Source: Myxococcales bacterium (GTDB lineage Bacteria; Myxococcota_A; Polyangia; Polyangiales; JAFGIB01). From it: a stretch of 33,298 bases of DNA. The position numbers and the translations under genes were made by a program. This document shows, piece after piece, positions 16,671 through 24,849 of the stretch (positions are counted from its first letter, which is position 1; every line of letters starts with the position of its first letter). The notes under the pieces are model-generated. The model searched no databases. It worked only from the letters and a program-made list of their open reading frames with translations, and was not told the DNA's origin. The stretch covers positions 1 to 33,298 of the forward strand of contig JAPPOT010000764.1 of assembly GCA_028817855.1 (NCBI GenBank), given 5' to 3'.

Positions 16671-18161
16671 TTGAGAAAATGGTGTTTTGTTCTACTCGTG
16701 GCGCTCCTCTGGCCGCTGCAGGGATGCGGCTCCTCCCAAAGCGGCGGTAACCGCGACGGAGACGATGACGACAGCAGTGGCGAGAGCGGTGGCGATGGCG
16801 ACAGCTCGACGCGCGACGGCGGCGCAGGCGACGACGCCTGCGGTGGCAAGTGCGACGACAACGCCGTGTGCGATGGGTCGTCCGGCAACTGCGTTTGCGA
16901 AGACGGCTTCGAGGGCGATGGCGAGTCGTGCGACGACATCGACGAGTGCGCCGACGACGACGCCAACGACTGCGACGAGAACGCGGACTGCGTGAACCGC
17001 GACGGCGGCTTCAGCTGCGAGTGCAAGGACGGCTTCGCCGGCGACGGTCGCACCTGTGAAGAGGCGGGCGAGGCCTGCTCGGAAGATGATGCCGCCGAGT
17101 GCTCGGCCAACGCAGGCTGCGTGGTCGAGGACGGCAGCCCCACCTGCAAGTGTCTCGCGCCCTTCGCCGGTGACGACGCCGAGGCCTGCTACTGCGACCT
17201 CTCGGGCTTCTGGGCGGTGCGCCAGGACCTGGACACCTGCTGGGAGGGCCTGGACATCACCGGTACGGACTTCATCGAGCCCGGCGCCATGGAAGCCAGC
17301 GTTTGGGAGCTCCACAAGTACACCTACGACGGCCAGACGATCGTGGTCGAGAAGAAGGGCTGCGGTGCGGACAACACGCCCGACTTCGTCAGCCCGCTCT
17401 TTGGTCCGGGCGAGACCTACTCATCCTACGTGCCTGATGATCTGTTCGACACCCTCGACCTGCAGCCCGCCAAGGACATCGTCGAGGCCGGCGTGCTGCC
17501 CGGCGCCATGTTCGACACGCCCAGCGAGGCCGCGGTGGTTGGCATCGACCTCGGTGACGATCCGGAGAGCGCCGACTGGCCCCTCAACCGGACGGACACG
17601 GTGAGCTACGTCAACGACGAGGGCGGCGATGTGCCGGCCTGGGTCGACACCGATGGCGACGGTGAGCCGGGCCTGACCTTGTGGCCCAAGCTGCCGAGCG
17701 AGGCGCCCGATGATGGCAGCGCCGCCGCGGGCTACAGCTACCTCCCCGCAAGGCCGGGCGACGACGGCAGCGGCAACCTGATCATCACCGAGCGCGCTGC
17801 TTGCGTGAGCGTGGCGACGCGCATCATCACGCACCTCGAGGTCGAGGTGGACACCTGCACCGAGCTCTCCGGCAACGTGATCAACGAGTCCACCGAGGGG
17901 CGTGTACACAGCTGCCTGATCCAGCCGTCGGACGAGTGGGATCAGGACGCCACCTGCAGCTCGGACGACTGGGATACCGGTGAGCGCTGCACGGACGAGG
18001 ATCTGGTGCGTCTCGACGACGACCAGAACCAGGAGCAGACCAGCAACGCGACCTTCAGGATGGTGAAGATCGGCTCGCTCGACGACGACGTGGACTGCGC
18101 GGATGTCCGCGCCGAGTTGCCGGCGGTCGAGCGACCGGTACCGACGGTGACCTGTCGCTAG
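16671..18161 (+). CDS. Lipoprotein with EGF-like, partly calcium-binding modules
   Basis: 496 residues from TTG 16671 (read as Met), with AGGTAAGG just upstream; no in-frame ATG is available before the signal peptide. MRKWCFVLLVALLWPLQGC ends in a good lipobox LQGC, followed by a Gly/Asp/Ser linker. Residues 57-170 hold three EGF-like modules. The middle one (about 89-130) is a textbook calcium-binding EGF: D-I-D-E-C, six Cys, GGFSCECKDGFAGDGRTC. The remaining 320 residues are a domain not recognised here, rich in Asp and with scattered Cys, including DTDGDGEPG, a possible calcium loop. A cell-surface adhesive role is likely but unproven. The FadL-type gene follows after 40 bases and may share its transcript. 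Confidence 0.8.
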   Translation: MRKWCFVLLVALLWPLQGCGSSQSGGNRDGDDDDSSGESGGDGDSSTRDGGAGDDACGGKCDDNAVCDGSSGNCVCEDGFEGDGESCDDIDECADDDANDCDENADCVNRDGGFSCECKDGFAGDGRTCEEAGEACSEDDAAECSANAGCVVEDGSPTCKCLAPFAGDDAEACYCDLSGFWAVRQDLDTCWEGLDITGTDFIEPGAMEASVWELHKYTYDGQTIVVEKKGCGADNTPDFVSPLFGPGETYSSYVPDDLFDTLDLQPAKDIVEAGVLPGAMFDTPSEAAVVGIDLGDDPESADWPLNRTDTVSYVNDEGGDVPAWVDTDGDGEPGLTLWPKLPSEAPDDGSAAAGYSYLPARPGDDGSGNLIITERAACVSVATRIITHLEVEVDTCTELSGNVINESTEGRVHSCLIQPSDEWDQDATCSSDDWDTGERCTDEDLVRLDDDQNQEQTSNATFRMVKIGSLDDDVDCADVRAELPAVERPVPTVTCR

Positions 18162-18201
18162 CGTTCTGGGAGTGGGTCGGGCCAGGGGTCGGAACAGCAC
18201 G

Positions 18202-19914
18202 ATGCACAGACAGAGATTCCTGGTGCTGCTCGCCCTGCTCGCGGCGTGGCCGGGCACGGCCGCCGCCGGTGGGCTCGAGCTGCTGCCCGGCGGCACGCGC
18301 TCGGTCGGTCGCGGCGGGGCCGTGGCCGCGCGTCCCATGGACCCCATGGTCCTGCTGCACAACCCGGCCGGGCTGACCGAGCTCTCGGGCGAGCAGGTCA
18401 TGCTCCACATCGACACGCCGATCCACAGCATGTGCGTCGACCCCTACGGCTTCTACGGCTGGGGCGTCTACGAGGCCGGGACCTCGGAGTTCGGTGACCA
18501 GCTCGAGGTCGACGACCCGGACGATCCGACGATCGGCGCCACCTACGCGACCACGCCGCTGCCGGAGGTCTGCAACTCGGCGCCGGTGGTACCGATCCCG
18601 CACATGGCCTGGGCGACGCGGCTGGGCGATTTCGCGCTCGGCATCGGCTTCGTGGCGCCGACCGTGGTGGCCGGCCTGCAGTACGGCGGCGACGACGGGA
18701 CGATCGACGTGGACGGCGAGGCCTTCCCGACGCCGACGCGCTATCAGATGATCAAGCAGCAGGTGGAGTTCGCCCTCGCGCCGAGCTTCGGCTTCGCCTA
18801 TCGCCTGATGCCCGAGCTGAGCGTCGGGCTGAACATTCAGATCGCGATGCTCCGGGCCAAGACCTGGGCGATTCAGAACACCGTCGCGGGCACCCAGCCG
18901 TCTAACGACATGCTCGCCGAGCTGGAGGCGGAGGACTTCTTCCTGCCGGCCATCACCGCGTCGGTCTACGTACAACCGACCGATGCGATCGACTTGATGG
19001 CGGCTTTCCGCTGGGTCGATCAGTTTGACGGTCCGGGCAAGGTCAGCTTCGAGACCAACACCTTCCATCAGAACGCGGACGAGGGGCCGATCCCATTCGA
19101 GAACGATCCGATTAAGCTCGACCGCATCCAGGTGGGTTTACCCTATGCGCTCACCCTGGGCGCGCGCTACTCGGGTCAGTTGCCTCGCTTCGAGGATGAC
19201 AAGCCGGGGCCGGGTGATCCGATGGATACGGAGTTGTGGGACGTCGAGCTCGATGCCACCTACAACTTCAACGAGCAGGCCAAGGCCAACAAGGTCGACG
19301 TGGGCGAGGCCGTCACGGTGATCACGCGCGAGGTCGGCGGCGGCGGCGACTCGGCCTCGGTACCGCTCGCGGACCTGAGCCAGGTCTCGATCGAACGTCA
19401 TGCCCTGGACTCGGTCGCCGTGCGCCTGGGGGGCAGCTACGCGGTGATGCCGCGTCAGCTAGCGCTCTCGGCCGGGCTCTTCTACGAGTCGCGCGGCGTC
19501 GAGCCCGGCTACATCAACGTCGACAGCTTTGCGCTGGCGCGAGTCGGCGCCGGTATCGGGGCGATGTGGCGGATTGGTTCCGTAGATTTGACCGCTGCCG
19601 TCGGGCAGATCTTCCAGGAGGAACTGGATCTCGCTCCGCCGCCCCACGAGAACCTGGAGGATCTGGACGAGGACGACCCGCAGAGCGGCTTCGATCAGCG
19701 TGTCGGGGGCACCTTCTCCGGCGGCGTGCGCCAGGGTGGCGTGGTGCTTGAGGACCCGGACGCGCCCGACCCCTCCGACGCCGATGCGGTCGCAGCGCTG
19801 CAGGCGCGTGCGGGTATCGCGACCGCGGCCCGTCCCAACCGCATCGTCAACGCCGGCCTCTACACCGCCAACTTCACGATCATCTCGCTCGGGATCGTCT
19901 ACCGCTACGACTAG
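18202..19914 (+). CDS. OmpP1/FadL-family outer-membrane transporter
   Basis: 570 residues from the ATG at 18202 (MHRQRFLVLLALLAAWPGTA), a cleavable signal peptide ending near AAAGG. The mature N-terminus has the FadL-family hatch pattern: LLPGGTRSVGRGGAVAARPM followed by LLHNPAGLTELSG, where NPAGL is the hallmark. Alternating strands through the rest (IPHMAWATRLGDFALGIGFV, GAGIGAMWRIGSVDLTAAVG, FTIISLGIVYRYD) fit a 14-stranded barrel. FadL proteins carry hydrophobic molecules such as long-chain fatty acids across the outer membrane. At 570 residues it is longer than E. coli FadL (446), with extra loop material. Its TAG shares the palindrome CTAG (19911-19914) with the stop codon of the convergent gene. 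Confidence 0.88.
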   Translation: MHRQRFLVLLALLAAWPGTAAAGGLELLPGGTRSVGRGGAVAARPMDPMVLLHNPAGLTELSGEQVMLHIDTPIHSMCVDPYGFYGWGVYEAGTSEFGDQLEVDDPDDPTIGATYATTPLPEVCNSAPVVPIPHMAWATRLGDFALGIGFVAPTVVAGLQYGGDDGTIDVDGEAFPTPTRYQMIKQQVEFALAPSFGFAYRLMPELSVGLNIQIAMLRAKTWAIQNTVAGTQPSNDMLAELEAEDFFLPAITASVYVQPTDAIDLMAAFRWVDQFDGPGKVSFETNTFHQNADEGPIPFENDPIKLDRIQVGLPYALTLGARYSGQLPRFEDDKPGPGDPMDTELWDVELDATYNFNEQAKANKVDVGEAVTVITREVGGGGDSASVPLADLSQVSIERHALDSVAVRLGGSYAVMPRQLALSAGLFYESRGVEPGYINVDSFALARVGAGIGAMWRIGSVDLTAAVGQIFQEELDLAPPPHENLEDLDEDDPQSGFDQRVGGTFSGGVRQGGVVLEDPDAPDPSDADAVAALQARAGIATAARPNRIVNAGLYTANFTIISLGIVYRYD

Positions 19915-20294
19915 GGCGTTTGCTGTAGGCCCGTCGCGGTGCAGGTCATGCGGTTGGCGAGGGAGACGCAGGCGGTGCCGGTGGGGCAGTCGTCGATCGT
20001 CGTGCACGAGACGCCGCACTTGAAGTAGGGCGCGCCGACGCAGATCGAGCCGGAGACCAGCAGGCCGCATGCCGCGTCGCTGTTGCAGTCGGCACTGCAT
20101 ACACCGCTGAACGGGCCGGCGCGCTCGCACACGAAGCCCGGTTGGCACGTGGTGACGCAGGGCTCCCCCACGCCGGGGGTCATTGCGGGGGCGCCGGCCA
20201 TGCCGCCGCCGCCGTCACCACTGTCGTCGCTGCAGGCGCCCAGCACGAGCGCACACAGCGCAACCGAGAGCACTCCCAGAGCTCGCCCGCCCAT
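19911..20294 (-). CDS. Small Cys-rich lipoprotein (12 mature Cys)
   Basis: 127 residues with AGGAGG five bases before the ATG at 20294. MGGRALGVLSVALCALVLGA precedes the lipobox Cys, then a Gly/Asp linker. The mature part has 12 further Cys with spacings 3-5-9-3-5-8-7-3-5-5-8, seemingly two related modules with segments such as CQPGFVC, CNSDAAC, CTTIDDCPTGTAC. The same count and nearly the same spacing appear in the lipoprotein at 24850-25158. It is predicted to be a disulfide-bonded surface protein; function unknown. It is convergent with the FadL-type gene, the two overlapping by four bases. Confidence 0.75.
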   Translation of the reverse strand: MGGRALGVLSVALCALVLGACSDDSGDGGGGMAGAPAMTPGVGEPCVTTCQPGFVCERAGPFSGVCSADCNSDAACGLLVSGSICVGAPYFKCGVSCTTIDDCPTGTACVSLANRMTCTATGLQQTP

Positions 20295-20369
20295 CTCGCC
20301 TCCTGCGCCGGTTCTAACGCGCAGCGGCCAGGGCCGTCCAGGGCGGCAGTGGGGACCGGATGGGATTGC

Positions 20370-20375
20370 TATGCT
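20370..20375 (+). promoter_or_regulatory. Extended -10 TGC-TATGCT before the caspase-like gene
   Basis: TATGCT is preceded by TGC, the extended -10 signature, and is followed by six bases and GTG 20382. This would give a leaderless mRNA. There is no Shine-Dalgarno sequence. Confidence 0.45.
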
Positions 20376-20381
20376 GGCGTG

Positions 20382-21932
20382 GTGAGCGTTCGTGCAGCGT
20401 GTCTGGTTCTTCCGCTGGTCTGCGCGATTGCGTGCGGGGATGCCCGCACCGGGACCAGCGCGGCGGGAGGCCCGGTCCTGGGCACGGACATGGATTCGGT
20501 CCCGGTTTCGGATTCGGTTTCGGAATCAGTCACGCGCGCGGTCCCGGCCCCTGCCGCGGCCGCCGCGCCGGTCGCGTCCACCGGACCGCTGCAGTACCTC
20601 GCGTTCGGCGGAGGCAGCCTGCCGGGCAGCACCGAGGTCTCGCTGGAGCAGAACCTGCTGCTCGCGCGCGAGGTGCTGGGCGGGCCCGGTGAGCTGCTCT
20701 TCGCCGGTGGTGCCGGGAGCCTGAGCGTGCGCGAGCTGACCGACGACCGCCCGCGTCAGCCATCGCTGCGGGTGCGGCTCGGGGAGATCTTCCAGCCACG
20801 TCCCGGGCGCGATAGCCGCTACCGGCGGAGCACCCTCGAGGTGCCCGCTGCCACGCTCGAGGCGGTGGAGGCGAGCCTGGAGCGGGCATTGAGCGAAGGG
20901 GGCGACCCCCTGTTGCTCTACGTTGCGGCGCACGGGGAGCGTGGCGATGCGCCGGCCGACAACTACGTCGCGCTCTGGGGAGGACGGGGGCTGAGCGCGC
21001 GCGCCCTTGCAGCCCTCCACGAGCGGGCGCCGCGGCCCCTGCGCGCGGTCGTGACCAGCTGCTTTTCCGGTGGCTTCGCGGAGCTCGCCTTCCGCGCGGC
21101 TGACCCGTCGAAGGGGCCGGCGGCCGCGCCGCGTTGCGGGCTCTTCGCTGGGCTGTCCGACCGCGAGACCAGTGGCTGCGACCCCGATCCGGATCGGCGC
21201 CGGCAGCAGGGCTACAGCCTGCATTTCCTGCAAGCTCTCGCGGCGCGCGACCGGCAGGGAGAGCCTCTCGCCGGCGCCGACCTGGACGGCGATGGCGCGA
21301 TCAGTCTGCTCGAAGCCCACGCCCGCGCACGCATCGCGTCGCGTTCGATCGACGTGCCGACCACGACCTCGGAGCGCTTCCTGCGGCACGCGGTGCCGCG
21401 CGTACCGGCCCGCGCGCCACGCCTCGAGCTGCCGCCGGTATTGCCGGAGGAGCGGGCGGTGGTCGACGCCCTCGCCGATGCCCTCGAGCTGCGCACGCTC
21501 GCGGAGACGCGGCGCCGCTGGGAGGGCCTCGACCGCGATCTCGCCGCGCTCGACCGCGAGCTGGCCGCCGCGGAGCGCGCCTCCGACGCTGCCTACCAGT
21601 CGCTCGCCGCCGCGCTGCTCTCGCGTTGGCCGGTGCTGGACGACGCCTATCACCCTGCATTCGAGCGAACGCTGGCCGATGCCGGTCCGCGAATCGAGGA
21701 GGCCCTCTCCACCTGGCCCGAGGTGCGCGCCTTCAGCCAGGCCGAGCGGCGGCTGCGCGTGGTGGATGCGCGCTACAGCGGCGCGCTGGTGGAGGAGTCG
21801 ACCGTGCTGCGCCTGTTGCGCGCGCGGGAGACGCTCGCGCTGGCGGCGACCCTGCAGGCCCGCGGCGGGCCCGATCTCGCGCACTTCGAGCGTCTGCTGG
21901 CCTGCGAACGCTACGTTCCGCCCCGGCCCTGA
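20382..21932 (+). CDS. Caspase-like (clan CD, C13/C14-type) lipoprotein with EF-hand loop
   Basis: 516 residues from GTG 20382; a GTG immediately upstream (20379) is also possible. MSVRAACLVLPLVCAIAC is a lipoprotein signal. The caspase-like fold spans about residues 68-340. The catalytic His is H184 in LLLYVAAHGERG, and the catalytic Cys is C227 in AVVTSCFSGGF, after a hydrophobic strand as in clan CD peptidases. A perfect 12-residue EF-hand loop follows: D300, D302, D304, G305, I307, E311 (DLDGDGAISLLE). Residues 355-510 are Glu/Arg/Ala-rich helices, partly coiled-coil. Clan CD enzymes cleave after a specific residue (Arg, Asn or Asp); specificity cannot be read here. Location at a membrane surface is inferred from the lipobox. 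Confidence 0.82.
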   Translation: MSVRAACLVLPLVCAIACGDARTGTSAAGGPVLGTDMDSVPVSDSVSESVTRAVPAPAAAAAPVASTGPLQYLAFGGGSLPGSTEVSLEQNLLLAREVLGGPGELLFAGGAGSLSVRELTDDRPRQPSLRVRLGEIFQPRPGRDSRYRRSTLEVPAATLEAVEASLERALSEGGDPLLLYVAAHGERGDAPADNYVALWGGRGLSARALAALHERAPRPLRAVVTSCFSGGFAELAFRAADPSKGPAAAPRCGLFAGLSDRETSGCDPDPDRRRQQGYSLHFLQALAARDRQGEPLAGADLDGDGAISLLEAHARARIASRSIDVPTTTSERFLRHAVPRVPARAPRLELPPVLPEERAVVDALADALELRTLAETRRRWEGLDRDLAALDRELAAAERASDAAYQSLAAALLSRWPVLDDAYHPAFERTLADAGPRIEEALSTWPEVRAFSQAERRLRVVDARYSGALVEESTVLRLLRARETLALAATLQARGGPDLAHFERLLACERYVPPRP

Positions 21933-21952
21933 GCGCCCCCAAAAGCGGAGAC

Positions 21953-21981
21953 ATGACCGCCCGTGGGATGCGGGCTAAGAT
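21953..21981 (+). promoter_or_regulatory. Promoter for the 134-residue lipoprotein, predicted leaderless
   Basis: ATGACC (4 of 6 to TTGACA) at 21953-21958, exactly 17 nt, then TAAGAT (5 of 6) at 21976-21981. The ATG at 21988 follows after six bases, so the transcript would begin at the start codon. Confidence 0.5.
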
Positions 21982-21987
21982 CCCCAT

Positions 21988-22392
21988 ATGGGGTGGAGTC
22001 GAACGCTCCTACTTTCCAGCCTCTTGCTGGCCTGCGGCCGCAGCGACGCCGTCCAGACCGTCGACGAGGTGCCGGTCCCTGCCGAGGGCGAGCCGGTGGC
22101 TGAGGTCTTCCCGGAGGGGCCACGCCCCCAGCCGAAGCCCGGGGAGCGCGTGCGCCAGCCCGAGCTCGACCCCTACTGCATCGAGGACCCCCGTCCGATC
22201 GCCTATTACTACCACGGCGGGGCTCCGGTCCGGCGCGTGGCGCGAAAGGACCGCTGCACCCCCCTCTACATCACCGAGTGCGAGAGCTCGGGGCACTGCT
22301 ACCCGCCGCGTGACCAGGAGCCCGGCATGTGGTGCTGCGGCCAGAGCACCCCTGCAGGGGGCCAAGAGCCGCAACAGCAAGCCCGCCGCTGA
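21988..22392 (+). CDS. Small lipoprotein of unknown function
   Basis: 134 residues. MGWSRTLLLSSLLLACGRSD has a clean lipobox LLAC. A Pro/Glu-rich segment (residues 25-55) is followed by a compact C-terminal domain with six Cys, including CTPLYITECESSGHC and MWCCG. The gene starts 55 bases after the caspase-like gene but has its own predicted promoter. No family was recognised. The C-terminal tail is Gln/Arg-rich. A palindromic repeat starts 28 bases after its stop. Confidence 0.7.
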   Translation: MGWSRTLLLSSLLLACGRSDAVQTVDEVPVPAEGEPVAEVFPEGPRPQPKPGERVRQPELDPYCIEDPRPIAYYYHGGAPVRRVARKDRCTPLYITECESSGHCYPPRDQEPGMWCCGQSTPAGGQEPQQQARR

Positions 22393-22420
22393 CCTGGTAG
22401 ACCATTGACCAGGAATCGTC

Positions 22421-22553
22421 GAGGTTCGCTCAGGAGCGGCTTTTCAACCGTAGGGCGCGCCCGACCCGTGGGAGGGGTCGCGCGAGGTCGTCGTCGCCAA
22501 GCTCCTCCTCTGCGCCCACTGTAGGGGCTACAGGCGCGCGTTCCTGAGGCGAC
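22421..22553. repeat. Diverged third copy of the palindromic element
   Basis: The left arm at 22421-22442 reads GAGGTTCGCTCAGGAGCGGC followed by TT, close to copies 1 and 2 (GAGGTTCCGC, CAGGAGCGGCTT). The right arm near 22534-22553 (CGTTCCTGAGGCGAC) is complementary to the left through TCAGGA and flanking CG. A 6-bp hairpin CTGTAG-GGG-CTACAG (22519-22533) lies by the right arm. The rest of the interior is unrelated. Like the others it sits at a convergent gene end. Confidence 0.6.
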
Positions 22554-22628
22554 GTGCTGGGTGCCGCTGCGAGTGCGACAAGGCACCGGTGGTGTCGCAA
22601 ACACCGGAGCCAACAAGCACGGCGGGCC

Positions 22629-22679
22629 GAGCCCCGCTTCCACCCACGGGTGGTTGGGTGGAGGGTTAGTGCGGGGCTC
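22629..22679 (-). terminator. Compound hairpin after the second TPR/barrel gene
   Basis: Perfect outer arms GAGCCCCGC (22629-22637) and GCGGGGCTC (22671-22679) enclose TCCACCCA/TGGGTGGA (22639-22646, 22655-22662). It begins 13 bases past the minus-strand stop at 22692. There is no T tract. Confidence 0.5.
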
Positions 22680-22691
22680 TGGTATGGCTAC

Positions 22692-24068
22692 CTAGAAAGC
22701 GGCTTCGAGGCCGCCACCCACGTCGACGTTGATCAGGAAGTCGGGGAACTGCACGTCGAGCTCGGGCCCCAGCACCAGGCCGAAGTTGCGGTGGATGCGG
22801 AAGCGGAAGTTGAAGCCCGTGTGCCCGCCAAAGGGGCCGGAGATGACGTAGGGCGCCGGACGCGCAGGATCCTTGGGCGGTGGCTTGGCCTGGATCTGAC
22901 CGTAGGTGACGCCGAAGAACCAGGAGATGGGAAAGCCCGTGGCCTCCTCCATCTTGCTGAACATGAGCTCGCCACGCAGCCCGATCAGCATGTTCGACAG
23001 CGTGCCCTGGCCCGCATCGAACTGTAGGCGGAAGGGCAGGGAGAGGGCGAAGGTGTCCGTGATCCAGTAGCCCGGGTTCAGGCGCAGCGCGAGCGCGGTC
23101 ACGACGCCCGGCGTCTCGACGCGCACGCAGTAGCGGCTGGGCTGATCCGTGTCGAACTGGAACTGGTTGGTGGAGAGGTCGATCAGCGTAAGCGGGCCGC
23201 TCTCCTGGCCGTCGGCCGCGCACTTGGTCGACACCGGCGTGACGCCGCGGGGGATGTCCAGGTCGGCCTGCTCGAAGTCGTCGAAGGAGTCGGCGTCCGG
23301 CACCCATGCGCTGCGGTCATCGAAAAAGATGCGTTCCTCTTGCACTTCCATGCCAGTGACGGGATCGGTGACGGTCACCAGCTCGCGGATGAAGATCTCC
23401 TCCCCCGCGTCCTCGGGACGGGAGTCGGCTTCCATGCCGGACTGGACCAGGGCCATGCCCATCACCACCTGGGCGTTGATGAACCAGCGCGCAAAGTCGG
23501 TCGGGCTGTCGTCGCCGCCCTCGCCCGTGGGGTCGCACTTGATCCCGGGCGGGCACTCGTTGTCGAGCGCCTGCGAACCGCCCATGGGTTGCTGGGGGTA
23601 TTGCTGCTGCGGGTACTGTTGCTGCGCGGGGTAGCCCGTCGGGCCCGGGGCAGGTGCTGCCGCGGGCACGCCGCCCGGGCACGCTCCAGCCTGGGCATCG
23701 GCCTGCGCTTGCATGAACACCTGCTGCACGTCCGGCGTGCTCAGCAGCGGGTCGAGCTGGGCGTCCGGCTGCATGCAGATCGCGTTGAGGAACGCTGCCA
23801 ATCCCTGGTCGAGATCGCCGACACCCGCTGCGTAGACGACGCCCAGGTTCATGTACGACTGCACGACCTCCGGACCGACGTAGCCGTTCTGCTCGGCCAG
23901 GCCGATGGCGTCCTGGAGCTTGGCCGTGGCCGTATCGATATCCAGGTTCTGATAGGCGTCGAGCGCTTCCGCGTTGAGGTCGGTGATCTGGGTTTCCACC
24001 TGCGCACTCGCGAGGTTCGCGATCGCGAGCAACGAGGTGATTGCACCAACGGCCAACAGCTTCTTCAT
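22692..24068 (-). CDS. Exported TPR protein with C-terminal barrel-like domain
   Basis: 458 residues from the ATG at 24068, with GGGAGG 7 nt upstream. MKKLLAVGAITSLLAIANLA is a signal peptide cleaved near ASAQ. Residues 24-125 are TPR-like helices (ALDAYQNLDIDTATAKLQDA, VVQSYMNLGVVYAAGVGDLD). Residues 128-163 form a Pro/Ala/Gln linker with the repeat QQYP. From about 190 the protein looks like an outer-membrane barrel (LALRLNPGYWITDTFALSLP, TGFNFRFRIHRNFGLVLGPE) and ends in Phe, the usual BAM-recognition residue. The layout is the same as the gene at 1809-2867, with no close sequence match seen by eye. Function unknown. Confidence 0.8.
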   Translation of the reverse strand: MKKLLAVGAITSLLAIANLASAQVETQITDLNAEALDAYQNLDIDTATAKLQDAIGLAEQNGYVGPEVVQSYMNLGVVYAAGVGDLDQGLAAFLNAICMQPDAQLDPLLSTPDVQQVFMQAQADAQAGACPGGVPAAAPAPGPTGYPAQQQYPQQQYPQQPMGGSQALDNECPPGIKCDPTGEGGDDSPTDFARWFINAQVVMGMALVQSGMEADSRPEDAGEEIFIRELVTVTDPVTGMEVQEERIFFDDRSAWVPDADSFDDFEQADLDIPRGVTPVSTKCAADGQESGPLTLIDLSTNQFQFDTDQPSRYCVRVETPGVVTALALRLNPGYWITDTFALSLPFRLQFDAGQGTLSNMLIGLRGELMFSKMEEATGFPISWFFGVTYGQIQAKPPPKDPARPAPYVISGPFGGHTGFNFRFRIHRNFGLVLGPELDVQFPDFLINVDVGGGLEAAF

Positions 24069-24185
24069 CCGCACGCCTCCCAGCACCGACACGTCAATCA
24101 CATTTCCGCCCACATGGAAACCGCGAAGTGCACCGATCCGTACACGTAGATTGGCGTCCCCATTCGCGGCCGCTCCAATCTTGGG

Positions 24186-24827
24186 TCATGGAGACTCGCC
24201 CCGTATGGGACCGAGTCGGTACAGCGCCGCGCGGTGCATGGGCGGGTCCACGTCCGGGAATGTCCGCGCGTCGTCGATCCAGGCGAGCGGTTCGGCATCC
24301 AGCCGGGCGTTGCCGGGTCGCAAGGGGTCGCTCACATACAGCGTCCGTCCCGTGCGCGCGTGCCCCTGCAGCCAGTTCGCGAGCGCGGGCTCGTACAGCA
24401 CGTCGCTCGCCAGCATCACGTCCCAGCCCAGTGGCAACGTGTCGGTGACCTCGAGCGACACGCCGTTGAGCCCGGCGTTCAGCCGCGCGAAGCGGCGCGC
24501 CGCGTCGTCCGTGTCCACCGCGGTGACCGTGGCGGCGCCCGCCCGGGCCGCAGCGATGCCCGCCACTCCTGAGCCCGCGCCGAAGTCGACCACGCGTTGC
24601 CCGGCCACCAGCTGCGGGTGATCGAGCAAGTGGCGCGCGAGGGCCTGCCCGCTGCCCCAGCAGAAGGCCCAGTACGGCGCCCGCCCACCTTCCAGCAGCT
24701 CCTGACAGCGCGCTTCCAGGTCCACGTGCCCCGCCACCAACCACAGGGCGACCTCGGGCAGCAGTGGAGGGTGCTGGACGGCCAAGTAGTGGCCGAGCAC
24801 CCGCTCTTGCGACGGCAGGCGATTCAC
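24186..24827 (-). CDS. SAM-dependent methyltransferase, ETF-beta lysine methyltransferase type
   Basis: 213 residues from GTG 24827, the first usable start after the stop of the preceding gene (22 bases away). Before the Rossmann core lies PYWAFCWGSGQALARHLLDH, typical of the ETFBKMT/PrmA-related group. SAM motif I is VVDFGAGSGVAGIAAARAGA, the acidic end of strand 2 is VTAVDTDD, and the post-I/IV segment is VMLASDVLYE (DVFYE in homologues). Known members trimethylate lysines on the beta subunit of electron-transfer flavoprotein and so tune its reaction with acyl-CoA dehydrogenases, one of which lies at the window's left end, though far away. The target here is inferred only. It is likely co-transcribed with the Cys-rich lipoprotein upstream. 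Confidence 0.82.
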   Translation of the reverse strand: MNRLPSQERVLGHYLAVQHPPLLPEVALWLVAGHVDLEARCQELLEGGRAPYWAFCWGSGQALARHLLDHPQLVAGQRVVDFGAGSGVAGIAAARAGAATVTAVDTDDAARRFARLNAGLNGVSLEVTDTLPLGWDVMLASDVLYEPALANWLQGHARTGRTLYVSDPLRPGNARLDAEPLAWIDDARTFPDVDPPMHRAALYRLGPIRGESP

Positions 24828-24849
24828 GGCGACGACTGCGGATGCAGGC

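Noticed and set aside
20526..21884. 452-residue minus-strand frame opposite the caspase-like gene
   Set aside because: No domain, Arg/Gln/Gly-rich, and the plus strand has the catalytic motifs and lipoprotein signal.
24094..24744. 216-residue minus-strand frame over the methyltransferase
   Set aside because: Gly/Arg-rich shadow of the methyltransferase in another frame, without the SAM motifs.
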